64,000 nucleotides of DNA from Brevibacillus brevis (GTDB lineage: Bacteria > Bacillota > Bacilli > Brevibacillales > Brevibacillaceae): contig NZ_CP041767.1 of assembly GCF_022026395.1 (NCBI RefSeq), positions 483,501-547,500 of the forward strand. Reading direction: 5' to 3'. A program made the position numbers and the translations under genes. The notes beneath the pieces were generated by a model that was not told the DNA's origin, did not search any database, and saw only the letters and a list, made by a program, of their open reading frames with translations. This document shows, one piece after another, positions 32,932-40,247 of this stretch; position 1 is the first letter of the stretch, and each line of letters begins with the position of its first letter.

Positions 32932-34537
32932 CCATCATACGATTACTCATCGCCCCACTCCTGTGGATCAAAGAAAATACGCCAATGACGCAGATGTATG
33001 CATCGTAGGTGCTGGAGCGGCAGGTGGCGTGCTGGCTTATGAGCTGGCAAAGGCCGGGTTGCGCGTTGTCGTACTGGAAGCAGGGCCGTTTTGGGACCCA
33101 CAACACGATTTTGCCAGTGATGAGCTGTCGATGCGGAGATTGGCTTGGCAGGAAACGAGGCTGGTAGCAGGCAAAGACCCACTGCGTTTGGGACATAACA
33201 ACTCAGGACGGGGAATTGGGGGAGGCACCGTGCATTTTACGGGGGTGTTCCTGCGTTTCCACGAGAGTGATTTTAAGACAAAGACCGTAGACGGCGTAGG
33301 GGAGGACTGGCCGATTACGTATCAGGATCTTGCCCCGTATTACGACAAGATCGAACGGGAGATTGCGGTCTCAGGTCCCAATCATTTTCCATGGGGTTCC
33401 TTTCAAGGCCCGTATCCTTACCCCGTTCGGGAGCCAATCAGTGCCAATGCCCAACTGTTCCGGGAAGGGTGCGAGAAGCTGGGGATCGAGAGTGTGGTTG
33501 CGCCTCTGGCGATTTTATCGGGTCCTTTTGATGGACGTCCTCCCTGTATCAATCGTGGCTTTTGCAATCAAGGGTGCATGCCGAATGCCAAGTACAGCGG
33601 GTTGATTCATCATATCCCCAAAGCGATAGCGGAGGGGGCAGAGGTACTGTCCGACTGCATGGTGACGGAAATTTTGATGGCAGGCGACCGGGTCAGCGGT
33701 GTGTTGTTTAACCATAATGGCTTGACGCACAAGCAGATGGCTCGTGTCGTCATTTTGGCCGGGTTTGTGGTGGAGACTCCCCGATTGTTGCTCAGTTCAG
33801 CGAATGCACAGTTTCCGCAAGGGCTGGCGAATTCGAGCGGATGGGTAGGAAAAGCAATTATGCCCCACTCCAGCCATGATGTATACGGACGGCTTCCGGA
33901 GGAGGTGCGATTGTATAAGGGAACACCTGTCCTTGCCTTGACCCAGCATTTTTACGAGACAGACCGGGAACGAGGGTTTGCCCGCGGATATACATTGAGT
34001 GCACACGGGTCACGTCCGGTCGCGATGGCGACTGCCATTGCTGCCGAGAGGGAAGATGGCTCGTATTTATGGGGAAAACAGCTTCGTGAGACCATGCTGG
34101 ATTACAATATGTATGCGCGGATCACCTTGGTAGGGGAAGTGCTGCCTCATCCTGATAACAGAGTGACGCTTTCAGGTGAAAAAGATGAATACGGAATGCC
34201 GATTCCTACGGTGACGTTCAGTTATCAGGAGAACGACAAGCAGCTATACAAGCATGCCATTGGGCAAATGAACCGGATTATACAAGCGATGGGGGGGCAG
34301 CCAGAGCATGTGGTATCTGATACCGCTCATCTCATGGGGGGATGCCGGATGGGGAATGACAAGGAAACTTCTGTTGTGAATGAATACGGGCAGTCACATG
34401 ACATACCCAATCTTTTCATAGCAGGCGCTTCTACTTTTGTCACCTCGAGTGGAAGCAACCCGACAAATACAGTCATGGCGCTGGCTGCGCGCACTGCAGA
34501 CAAGATCATTGAGGCGATGAAAAAGCAGGATGTATAA
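32918..34537 (+). CDS. GMC-family FAD oxidoreductase with putative Fe-S motif
   Basis: A 539-residue flavoprotein. ADP-binding motif VGAGAAGG (about 30-37), GMC signature around GRGIGGGTVHFTGVFLRF (98-115), and the C-terminal active-site region with His in TAHLMGGCRMG and Asn in SNPTNTVMAL. Cys210, Cys216 and Cys220 form C-x5-C-x3-C (CINRGFCNQGC), which resembles the 3Fe-4S site of FAD-dependent glucose dehydrogenase complexes. It likely oxidises a sugar, polyol or sugar acid and passes electrons to the membrane. Substrate unknown. Confidence 0.9.
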   Translation: MTSHDHHTITHRPTPVDQRKYANDADVCIVGAGAAGGVLAYELAKAGLRVVVLEAGPFWDPQHDFASDELSMRRLAWQETRLVAGKDPLRLGHNNSGRGIGGGTVHFTGVFLRFHESDFKTKTVDGVGEDWPITYQDLAPYYDKIEREIAVSGPNHFPWGSFQGPYPYPVREPISANAQLFREGCEKLGIESVVAPLAILSGPFDGRPPCINRGFCNQGCMPNAKYSGLIHHIPKAIAEGAEVLSDCMVTEILMAGDRVSGVLFNHNGLTHKQMARVVILAGFVVETPRLLLSSANAQFPQGLANSSGWVGKAIMPHSSHDVYGRLPEEVRLYKGTPVLALTQHFYETDRERGFARGYTLSAHGSRPVAMATAIAAEREDGSYLWGKQLRETMLDYNMYARITLVGEVLPHPDNRVTLSGEKDEYGMPIPTVTFSYQENDKQLYKHAIGQMNRIIQAMGGQPEHVVSDTAHLMGGCRMGNDKETSVVNEYGQSHDIPNLFIAGASTFVTSSGSNPTNTVMALAARTADKIIEAMKKQDV

Positions 34538-34633
34538 GCAGGGTTCACATAACTTTTGCGTTCTATCTTCCCCATCATATAAGCCATATAGTATACTGAT
34601 AAACAGATATGTAAGGCAAAGGTGGGTATCCTT

Positions 34634-34969
34634 ATGGAAATGGATTTGATGCAGGTACTGTTTTTGTCAGAGACTTATAAGCTACTTGGTGACAAGACGC
34701 GCTTGACGATCATGGCTCTCCTGCAAGTACAGTCCTTATGTGTCCGTGATCTCGTGGAAATTTTGCAAACTTCCCAGCCTTCTGTTTCCCAGCACTTGGC
34801 TAAGTTGAAAACACATGGTTTGGTCAAAGAGCGTAGGAAAGGACCATGGGTTTATTACTCCGTTAATACGGAATGCAGTCCTGAAGTGAAGCAAATTTTG
34901 TCTAACTTGCCGGACATGTCGCCAGTAGTCAAACAAAAATCAGTTGCAAGTGAACCTTCATTTGGCTGA
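34634..34969 (+). CDS. ArsR/SmtB-family transcriptional regulator
   Basis: A 111-residue winged-helix protein with KLLGDKTRLTIMALL, LCVRDLVEILQTSQPSVSQHLAKLKTHGLVKERR and VYYSVN, all typical ArsR family blocks. The metal-type ELCVCDL motif is reduced to LCVRDL, with one Cys, and another Cys is near residue 80, so metal sensing is uncertain. ATG 34634 follows GGTGGG; GTG 34622 is an alternative. Downstream of the GMC operon; its target is not evident. Confidence 0.9.
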   Translation: MEMDLMQVLFLSETYKLLGDKTRLTIMALLQVQSLCVRDLVEILQTSQPSVSQHLAKLKTHGLVKERRKGPWVYYSVNTECSPEVKQILSNLPDMSPVVKQKSVASEPSFG

Positions 34970-34977
34970 TCAGTCGT

Positions 34978-35015
34978 AAAAAGCGTTGGATCAATTGAGA
35001 TCCAACGCTTTTTTT
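34978..35015. terminator. Bidirectional terminator between arsR-type and glutaredoxin-type genes
   Basis: AAAAAGCGTTGGATC (34978-34992) pairs with GATCCAACGC and following T (34999-35015). It overlaps the last codons of the reverse-strand gene. Confidence 0.93.
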
Positions 35016-35242
35016 AGTTCTTCCTTGTCAAATCCATGGATGACAATTTGCTCGCCGTTTTCCTTTTCAATGTGGGTTACAGGTGTCATGCTGGCGCCTA
35101 ACTGAATAGCTTCCTGGAAAAACGCCTCGTTTTGACGAATGTCTCTGTCTTCGAAAGCAATGTTGTTGGAAGTCAGCCACATTTTTTCTTCCTGACAAGG
35201 ACCGCAAGTGACTTGGGTATAGATAATAACCTTGTGAGCCAT
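34991..35242 (-). CDS. Glutaredoxin-family protein
   Basis: An 83-residue thioredoxin-fold protein with the redox motif CGPC (residues 13-16), TPVTHIE (cis-Pro loop) and GFDKEELKKAL, typical of small NrdH/glutaredoxin-like proteins. The start is ATG 35242. The stop and the last residues lie inside the shared bidirectional terminator. Likely a thiol-disulfide exchange protein in the cytoplasm; partner unknown. Confidence 0.9.
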   Translation of the reverse strand: MAHKVIIYTQVTCGPCQEEKMWLTSNNIAFEDRDIRQNEAFFQEAIQLGASMTPVTHIEKENGEQIVIHGFDKEELKKALDLN

Positions 35243-35351
35243 ACAGAATTGCCCCTTTCAAAAGCAGAGAGTAAAAGCCTTGCTCCTTCCAATATGAATG
35301 ATCGGTCGAGACAAAGCAAGTAAACAACAGCATGATTTGGAAAAATGAGGA

Positions 35352-35382
35352 TGGATACGCACATAGGGGGCTGTACAAATTA
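35352..35382 (+). promoter_or_regulatory. Possible SigG-type promoter of the gamma SASP gene
   Basis: TGGATA (35352-35357) and CAAATTA (35376-35382), 18 bases apart, resemble the forespore SigG consensus (TGAATA / CATACTA). Support is weak on sequence alone, but the gene downstream is a SigG-type target. Confidence 0.35.
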
Positions 35383-35415
35383 TATTCAGTGACGTCGAGG
35401 AGGTGAATGTTAACG

Positions 35416-35658
35416 ATGCCTAAACAAAACAGAGGTATGGGCCAAGCGAACCAAGCTAGCCAAGCAGCAAACACTGCGACTGAATTCGCAAGTGAAACAA
35501 ACGCAGCAGAGGTTCGTCGTCAGAACCAACAATCTGCACAGCGCGCTGCTTCCCAAGGTACTGCGACTGAATTCGCAAGTGAGACAAATGTTGCAGAAGT
35601 TCGCCGTCAAAACCAACAATCGGCTGCACAACAATCTTCTGGCCAAGTTACTGAGTAG
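35416..35658 (+). CDS. sspE: Gamma-type small acid-soluble spore protein
   Basis: An 80-residue Gln/Ala-rich protein with two copies of the gamma SASP repeat TEFASETNxAEVRRQNQQSA (about residues 18-38 and 47-67). EFASET is the recognised cleavage site for the germination protease. It is a nitrogen store degraded at germination and does not bind DNA. ATG 35416 has AGGAGGTG ten bases upstream; ATG 35407 is too close to that site. Monocistronic with its own terminator. The symbol follows the family. Confidence 0.95.
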   Translation: MPKQNRGMGQANQASQAANTATEFASETNAAEVRRQNQQSAQRAASQGTATEFASETNVAEVRRQNQQSAAQQSSGQVTE

Positions 35659-35674
35659 GAGCCAGCGGACAGAG

Positions 35675-35706
35675 CCCTCGCAATTTGCGGGGGTTTTATT
35701 TTTTTC
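35675..35706 (+). terminator. Terminator of the gamma SASP gene
   Basis: CCCTCGC (35675-35681) pairs with GCGGGGG (35687-35693), with one G-U pair, followed by TTTTATTTTTTT. Confidence 0.85.
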
Positions 35707-35810
35707 GTAAAGTCTATGCATGGAATGTGGTTTCTATCCTCGCACTTGCAAAAGCGTAGAAGTGGATGATACTGTGATTCGTAAATCAGCCCACTAGGAG
35801 GCAAGTGCTC

Positions 35811-36197
35811 ATGATCATTGGAACAGGTGTAGACATTGTGGAAATAGAGCGCATCGCTACTTTGATAAAAAGACAAGAGAGTGCAATCAAACGCTTTTTA
35901 ACCACAGATGAACAACAGCTCCTACAGGGAAAAGCAGAGACGAGACAGGCGGAAATGGTTGCAGGCAGATTTGCTGCCAAGGAAGCGGGAGCAAAGGCTC
36001 TGGGCACAGGCATTGGTGCTGTGCTCAGTTTTTTGGATATGGAAATCCTCCCGAATGATTCGGGCAAGCCCGTCATGACCATCAAGAACGAGGTGTACAG
36101 CAAGCTTGATCTTGACCCCGCTCGCGTTCATATTCATGTGAGCATTTCGCATAGCCAGACGCATGCGATTGCCCAAGTCATTGTAGAAGAACGATAG
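35811..36197 (+). CDS. acpS: Holo-[acyl-carrier-protein] synthase AcpS
   Basis: A 128-residue phosphopantetheinyl transferase: [14 protein letters not shown] at the N-terminus and [18 protein letters not shown] (about 44-62) hold the Mg- and CoA-binding acidic residues. It transfers 4'-phosphopantetheine to acyl carrier protein for fatty acid synthesis. ATG 35811 follows AGGAGG with spacing nine; GTG 35805 is less well placed. Order acpS - lipoprotein - alr - ndoAI - ndoA matches Bacillus subtilis. Confidence 0.96.
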   Translation: MIIGTGVDIVEIERIATLIKRQESAIKRFLTTDEQQLLQGKAETRQAEMVAGRFAAKEAGAKALGTGIGAVLSFLDMEILPNDSGKPVMTIKNEVYSKLDLDPARVHIHVSISHSQTHAIAQVIVEER

Positions 36198-36254
36198 ATG
36201 TTTGAAAAAACCGATTAACTTGTCTGCATATTGGGACGAGGATGGACATACATT

Positions 36255-36333
36255 TATATCGCGTAGATCAGGAGGGACTACCTGCTCTTACACAGGAAGG
36301 CTAAGTCTGTAGCCGATCCAAGCGATATATCGC
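36255..36333 (+). other. Alternative hairpins in the acpS-lipoprotein gap
   Basis: TATATCGC (36255-36262) can pair with GCGATATA (36322-36329), while the 12-base palindrome GCGATATATCGC (36322-36333) can instead fold on itself. This makes two mutually exclusive structures. The 264-base gap 36198-36461 otherwise shows nothing I can name. Regulatory role is speculative. Confidence 0.35.
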
Positions 36334-36461
36334 CAACTTCGTAACCATTCGCAACTATTGACACGATGTGCGCTGCATGGGCGAGAGACTGACAGATTTC
36401 CCAGGAAATAGACAGGGATGCCCTTCTTTGTCGAAAATATTGACAAGGAGGAGTTCATTGA

Positions 36462-37499
36462 ATGAAACGGGTAGCTTTACCACTGGTGTTATTGTTGGTT
36501 TTCACCCTGTTCCTCGGCGGTTGTTTCGGTCAGAAAACACCAGAAGATGTGGTGAGCGACCTGAACGGTGCACTGGGAAAAATGACTGGGTACAAGTCTC
36601 AGGCAGTTTTGACCATGCAGACAGGCTCTACCCCCATGGAGTACGATGTTCAGGTCTGGTATGAAAAGCCAACCAATTATCGGGTAGCTCTTACCTCAAA
36701 ACAGCGTGGCATTACACAAATCATCTTGCGAAACAATGAAGGAGTCTTTGTACTGACCCCGCATCTGAACAAGAGCTTCCGCTTCCAAAGTGGCTGGCCT
36801 GAGAACAACGGACCGTTATATTTATACGAAACGCTGGCCAAGAGCATTATCGATGACACGGAGCGCCAAATGAGGATGGAAGAAAAACAGTATGTATTCG
36901 AAGTGAAAGCGAACTACAGCGGCAATCGTTCTTTGACCAAGCAAAAAATTTGGCTGACAGAAGATTTCAAACCGACGCACGCCGAAATTATGGATGCTAG
37001 CATGAATCCGCTCGTACGAATTGATTTCACTGATTTTTCGTTCAACCCTATGTTTGACAAAGACGCCTTTGACAAAGAGCGCAACATGACAACAAGCTCG
37101 TTGACAACAATCCCAACAATGGCACCAACAAATGGACAGGTCGTGAAACAACCGAACAGCCAATTCGGTGTCATCGTCCCTACGTATATGCCAGAAGGGG
37201 TTACGCAAGGAGATATCGAGCCCGTCACCCGTGATGGAGAGAGAAAGGTTATCCTGACCTACAAAGGAACCTACAACTACAAGGTAATCGAAGGGCGCCC
37301 GACGGCAGCATCTGTGTCGTATGAGCAAGGTATGCCTGTGAACCTCGGTTTTACGGTTGGTGTGCTTGCGCAGACAGGTGAAAATCAGCGACTTCTGACG
37401 TGGGAGCTCGACGGCATCGAATATACAATCGCTGGGGATCTCCCTGAGGAAGAAATGGTGAATGTCGCACAGTCGACATATGGTCTCAGCGCGAAATAA
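36462..37499 (+). CDS. ydcC: LolA/GerS-like outer lipoprotein (YdcC type)
   Basis: A 345-residue lipoprotein: lipobox LGGC (Cys21), then a LolA/LolB-like half-barrel (about 25-205; TGYKSQAVLTMQTGSTPMEY, LPHLNKSF-like segment, IWLTEDFKPTHAEIMD) and a C-terminal domain (about 215-345) resembling DUF4367. In position it matches YdcC of Bacillus subtilis, between acpS and alr. Related GerS proteins act in cortex hydrolysis during germination, so a spore envelope role is plausible. ATG 36462 follows AAGGAGGAG. Confidence 0.85.
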   Translation: MKRVALPLVLLLVFTLFLGGCFGQKTPEDVVSDLNGALGKMTGYKSQAVLTMQTGSTPMEYDVQVWYEKPTNYRVALTSKQRGITQIILRNNEGVFVLTPHLNKSFRFQSGWPENNGPLYLYETLAKSIIDDTERQMRMEEKQYVFEVKANYSGNRSLTKQKIWLTEDFKPTHAEIMDASMNPLVRIDFTDFSFNPMFDKDAFDKERNMTTSSLTTIPTMAPTNGQVVKQPNSQFGVIVPTYMPEGVTQGDIEPVTRDGERKVILTYKGTYNYKVIEGRPTAASVSYEQGMPVNLGFTVGVLAQTGENQRLLTWELDGIEYTIAGDLPEEEMVNVAQSTYGLSAK

Positions 37500-37510
37500 A
37501 AGCATGGGAG

Positions 37511-37545
37511 AGGGGACGGTGAATACCGTCCTCTTTTGTTTTTGC
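37511..37545 (+). terminator. Terminator of the ydcC-type gene
   Basis: AGGGGACGGT (37511-37520) pairs with ACCGTCCTCT (37525-37534), with one G-U pair, followed by TTTGTTTTT. Confidence 0.88.
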
Positions 37546-37568
37546 TTTAGAATGTAGCTGCTGTGGAG

Positions 37569-37770
37569 GGGAAGAAGCGCATTTCCAGTCTACGCTTCGG
37601 CCTACGCCCTGCAAGGGGTTAGACTGTCCGCTCCGGATTGAATGTCGGGAGCGCTTCAAACGTAGAAGTTTCGATGAAGTAGTTCATAAGTGAAGCTGAA
37701 ATTCCCCGACATTCAATCCTACGCTCAGGTGGGCTCCAGAGGCGCTTGGACTGGAAATGCACTTCTTCCC
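37569..37770. repeat. Class A long palindromic element, copy 2
   Basis: A 202-base nested hairpin in a 747-base gene-free stretch (37500-38246). Outer stem of 22 bp with one mismatch: 37569-37590 (it includes GCGCATTTCCAGTC) with 37749-37770. Middle stem: GGATTGAATGTCGGG (37635-37649) with its exact complement at 37705-37719. An inner AGCGCTTCA / TGAAGC pairing is possible. Compared with 19770-19963, the middle stem is also 15 bp and ends in GGG, yet 7 of its 15 base pairs differ, all with both partners changed. The flank GACTGTCCGCTCC is the same. Confidence 0.85.
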
Positions 37771-37868
37771 AAGCAACTTTGTTCTACTATTTTAGAAACT
37801 CCCCCTGTTGATACATAAAGGAGAATCTTCCTAAGTTTTAAAGAAGCGATGAATCCAAAAAGCTGGCG

Positions 37869-38080
37869 AAAAGAAAAAGCACAGGGCTCGCAGACCTTGA
37901 CAACGCCTACCCAGTCGGAACTTCAAAAAGAGGACCACGCTTGTCGAACACTTCTTCCTTGAGAAGCTTCCGCCCGTAGGGTGGCTTTGGCTCGACGGTC
38001 CTCTTTTTTGGAAGTGGAGACGGACAGTCAATCACCCTCGCTGGCGTGTCAGAGTCGAAGAGAACTGTGCTTTTTCTTTT
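37869..38080. repeat. Class B long palindromic element, copy 2
   Basis: A 212-base nested hairpin 98 bases after class A copy 2. Outer stem: AAAAGAAAAAGCACAG (37869-37884) with its exact complement at 38065-38080. Middle stem: AAAAAGAGGACC (37925-37936) with GGTCCTCTTTTT (37997-38008). Compared with 20034-20235, the positions of the stems agree and the middle stem keeps AAAAAG while GCGAAAC-type bases become AGGACC, with matching changes on the partner strand. The following segment GGAGACGGACAGTCAATC parallels GGAGGCGGGCAGTGAATC of copy 1. Confidence 0.8.
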
Positions 38081-38246
38081 CCTCCACCATGTTGACTCAA
38101 ACCAAAATGCCCTTCATAGTTTTCTACGATTTTCCCTCAAGTTTTCCTTTTTTCTCAAACGGGAATCTAAAAATACCCATGTACACTTGGTCTTGTACCA
38201 AAGAACAAGCACACTACACGAGCAAAGACGAAAGGGTTGAGTGTAC

Positions 38247-39620
38247 ATGTTTAGCAAAACGAAAATGGGAATGCTGATGGGAACGATGGCAGTGGTTCTG
38301 AGTTTGGGTAGCATAGGCGGAGCAATGGCAGCCGATTCAGCAAAACCAACTTCATTGAATAAACCTGCAGAAGTAAAATTCAAAACGGGCAAGATGGGCC
38401 ACCACGGTGGTGTGGGCCTCAAAGAAAATACAGAGCTTCTCTCTCTGTTGAAGCTGGATGCCGACAATCTGAAAGAAGAGCTTCAAGCAGGGAAAACACT
38501 CGCAGCAATTGCACAAGCCCAAGGAGTTGACTCCGCTGATGTCGTGGCACTTCTGGTTGACCAGCAAGAGGCCAAACTGAAGGAAGCAGTAGCAGCAGGC
38601 AAGCTGACTCAGGAGCAGGCAGATAAGCTGTCTGAAAATCTGAGCGATCGCGTAAAAGAGCAAGTAGAAAACGCGAAACCGGATAAAGGCTTTGGCAGAG
38701 GAGGCTTCATCGGTGGCTTCGAGAAAAACGAAGAACTGCTGACCCTCTTGAAGCTGGATGCCGATAAACTCCAAGAAGAGCTGAAAACGGACAAATCGCT
38801 GGCTGCCATCGCAGAGGCGCAAGGCGTCTCCGTGGATGATCTGGTAGCCCTGTTGGTAAAACAACAGGAAACCAAGCTGAAAGAGGCGGTAGCAGCAGGC
38901 AAGCTCACCCAGGAGCAAGCCGACAAGATGAATGAAAATGCGAGCGAACGGGTTAAAGAAATGGTGCAAAACACGCATCACGGACGCGGACCGGGTAAAG
39001 GAATGGGCTTCGAGAAAAACGAAGAACTGTTGTCCCTCTTGAAGCTGGACGCCGATAAACTCCAAGAAGAGCTGAAAGCAGACAAATCGCTGGCTGCCAT
39101 CGCAGAGGCGCAAGGCGTATCCGTGGATGATCTGGTGGCTCTGTTGGTGAAACAACAGGAAACCAAGCTGAAAGAGGCGGTAACCGCCGGGAAGCTGACG
39201 CAGGAACAGGCCGACAAAATGAATGAGAATGCGAGCGAACGGGTAAAAGAAATGGTGCAAAACACGCATCACGGACGCGGACCGGGTAAAGGAATGGGCA
39301 TTGAAAAAAATGAAGAACTGCTGTCCCTCCTCAAGCTGGATGCAGACAAGCTGAAGGAAGAGCAAAAAGCAGGAAAATCGTTGGCGACCATTGCCAAGGA
39401 GCAGGGCGTAGAAGTGGATGACGTCATCGAGCTCTTGGTAGGTCAGCACGAAGCCAAGCTAAAAGAAGCAGTAGAGGCAGGCAAGCTCACACAGGAGCAA
39501 GCAGATAAGCGCAGCGAGGAATTGACAGCGATCGTGCAAAAAATGGTGGATGGCAGCTTTGAAAAAGTCGTTTTCCCAAGACATGAAAAAGAGGAAAAAG
39601 ACCAGGAGAAAACCATGTAG
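38247..39620 (+). CDS. Secreted four-repeat DUF2680-like protein
   Basis: A 457-residue protein: signal peptide (1-28, ending AMA), then four repeats of about 97-100 residues starting near residues 59, 159, 256 and 353. Each repeat has LLSLLKLDADKLQEEL, KSLAAIAEAQGV, DDLVALLVxQQExKLKEAV and GKLTQEQADK, the pattern of DUF2680/YckD-like exported proteins. Repeats 2 and 3 are almost identical even at DNA level. The linkers are His/Gly-rich (HHGRGPGKGMG) and might bind metal. ATG 38247 with AAAGGG ten bases upstream. Function unknown; extracellular or wall-associated. Confidence 0.85.
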   Translation: MFSKTKMGMLMGTMAVVLSLGSIGGAMAADSAKPTSLNKPAEVKFKTGKMGHHGGVGLKENTELLSLLKLDADNLKEELQAGKTLAAIAQAQGVDSADVVALLVDQQEAKLKEAVAAGKLTQEQADKLSENLSDRVKEQVENAKPDKGFGRGGFIGGFEKNEELLTLLKLDADKLQEELKTDKSLAAIAEAQGVSVDDLVALLVKQQETKLKEAVAAGKLTQEQADKMNENASERVKEMVQNTHHGRGPGKGMGFEKNEELLSLLKLDADKLQEELKADKSLAAIAEAQGVSVDDLVALLVKQQETKLKEAVTAGKLTQEQADKMNENASERVKEMVQNTHHGRGPGKGMGIEKNEELLSLLKLDADKLKEEQKAGKSLATIAKEQGVEVDDVIELLVGQHEAKLKEAVEAGKLTQEQADKRSEELTAIVQKMVDGSFEKVVFPRHEKEEKDQEKTM

Positions 39621-39627
39621 AAAAGTC

Positions 39628-39662
39628 AGCAGGTGGGAGCGAATCCCATCTGCTTTTCTATT
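39628..39662 (+). terminator. Terminator of the four-repeat protein gene
   Basis: AGCAGGTGGGA (39628-39638) pairs with TCCCATCTGCT (39644-39654), with one G-U pair, followed by TTTCTATTTT. Confidence 0.9.
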
Positions 39663-39804
39663 TTCCTGGGATTGGTCGATGAGGGCCGATTTGTACACAA
39701 AAACCAACGTGTGAATGAGGTGAAAGGACAATCCGCGAATTGACACACAGCGGGAAAACACGATACATTCAGAGTAACTTATTGAATGAGGTGGCATGCT
39801 TTAC

Positions 39805-40245
39805 ATGAAGAAACCGTCTAACGAAGTTTTGTACCAGGAAGCATCGACCTACAAAGACATGCTCCTGCGAAAAAGCTGGAAAATGCGCATTAACGAGACT
39901 GTCATGTTTGTGCTGGGGATGATGATTCTCTCTCAATTTTTCCCGACCAATGACACGAGATTCAAAGTGCTTGTTTTTGCCATTGCCATTGCTGTTGTTG
40001 GATTGTCTCCGTTTCTGTACAAATCGGTATTGCGTCCGGTGTACAAGCTGACCAAGACCCACCTGATTATCTCTATGTCAGGACAGGAAAAGAGCTACCC
40101 GCTGTCTGAAGTCGAGCAAATTTATGAAGGCCGTCATTTTTATCGTGTAGGCGGCAAAAAGGAATCACTGATGGTTTCCAGGCAATTTCTCAGTCATTTA
40201 AATGAACGCTTGTTTTACTATAAAAAAGGGAACAAGAGGAGATAG
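39805..40245 (+). CDS. Two-helix membrane protein with PH-like C-terminal domain
   Basis: A 146-residue protein: hydrophilic N-terminus, two membrane helices (about 30-48 and 55-75), then a cytoplasmic domain with VYKLTKTHLIISMSGQEKSY and SEVEQIYEGRHFYRVGG that resembles bacterial PH-like domains. ATG 39805 has GAGGTGG ten bases upstream; ATG 39796 is too close. Two bases separate it from alr, so the two are co-transcribed. No named function. Confidence 0.7.
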   Translation: MKKPSNEVLYQEASTYKDMLLRKSWKMRINETVMFVLGMMILSQFFPTNDTRFKVLVFAIAIAVVGLSPFLYKSVLRPVYKLTKTHLIISMSGQEKSYPLSEVEQIYEGRHFYRVGGKKESLMVSRQFLSHLNERLFYYKKGNKRR

Positions 40246-40247
40246 GA

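Noticed and set aside
30487..34969. An arsenic resistance operon spanning the ArsB-type and ArsR-type genes
   Set aside because: Three unrelated dehydrogenase genes and a terminator lie between them, there is no arsC, and the ArsR-type protein lacks the usual two-Cys metal motif.
36242..36304. Twenty-codon open frame in the acpS-ydcC gap
   Set aside because: No spaced ribosome site and no recognisable peptide; it overlaps the hairpins described there.
37831..38240. Several short open frames across the class B palindrome, copy 2
   Set aside because: They run through the hairpin arms, lack ribosome sites, and have no counterpart in class B copy 1.
38421..39600. Regularly spaced repeats that could suggest a CRISPR array
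   Set aside because: The repeats are about 290 bases, in frame, and encode the DUF2680-like domains. There are no short repeats or spacers and no cas genes.
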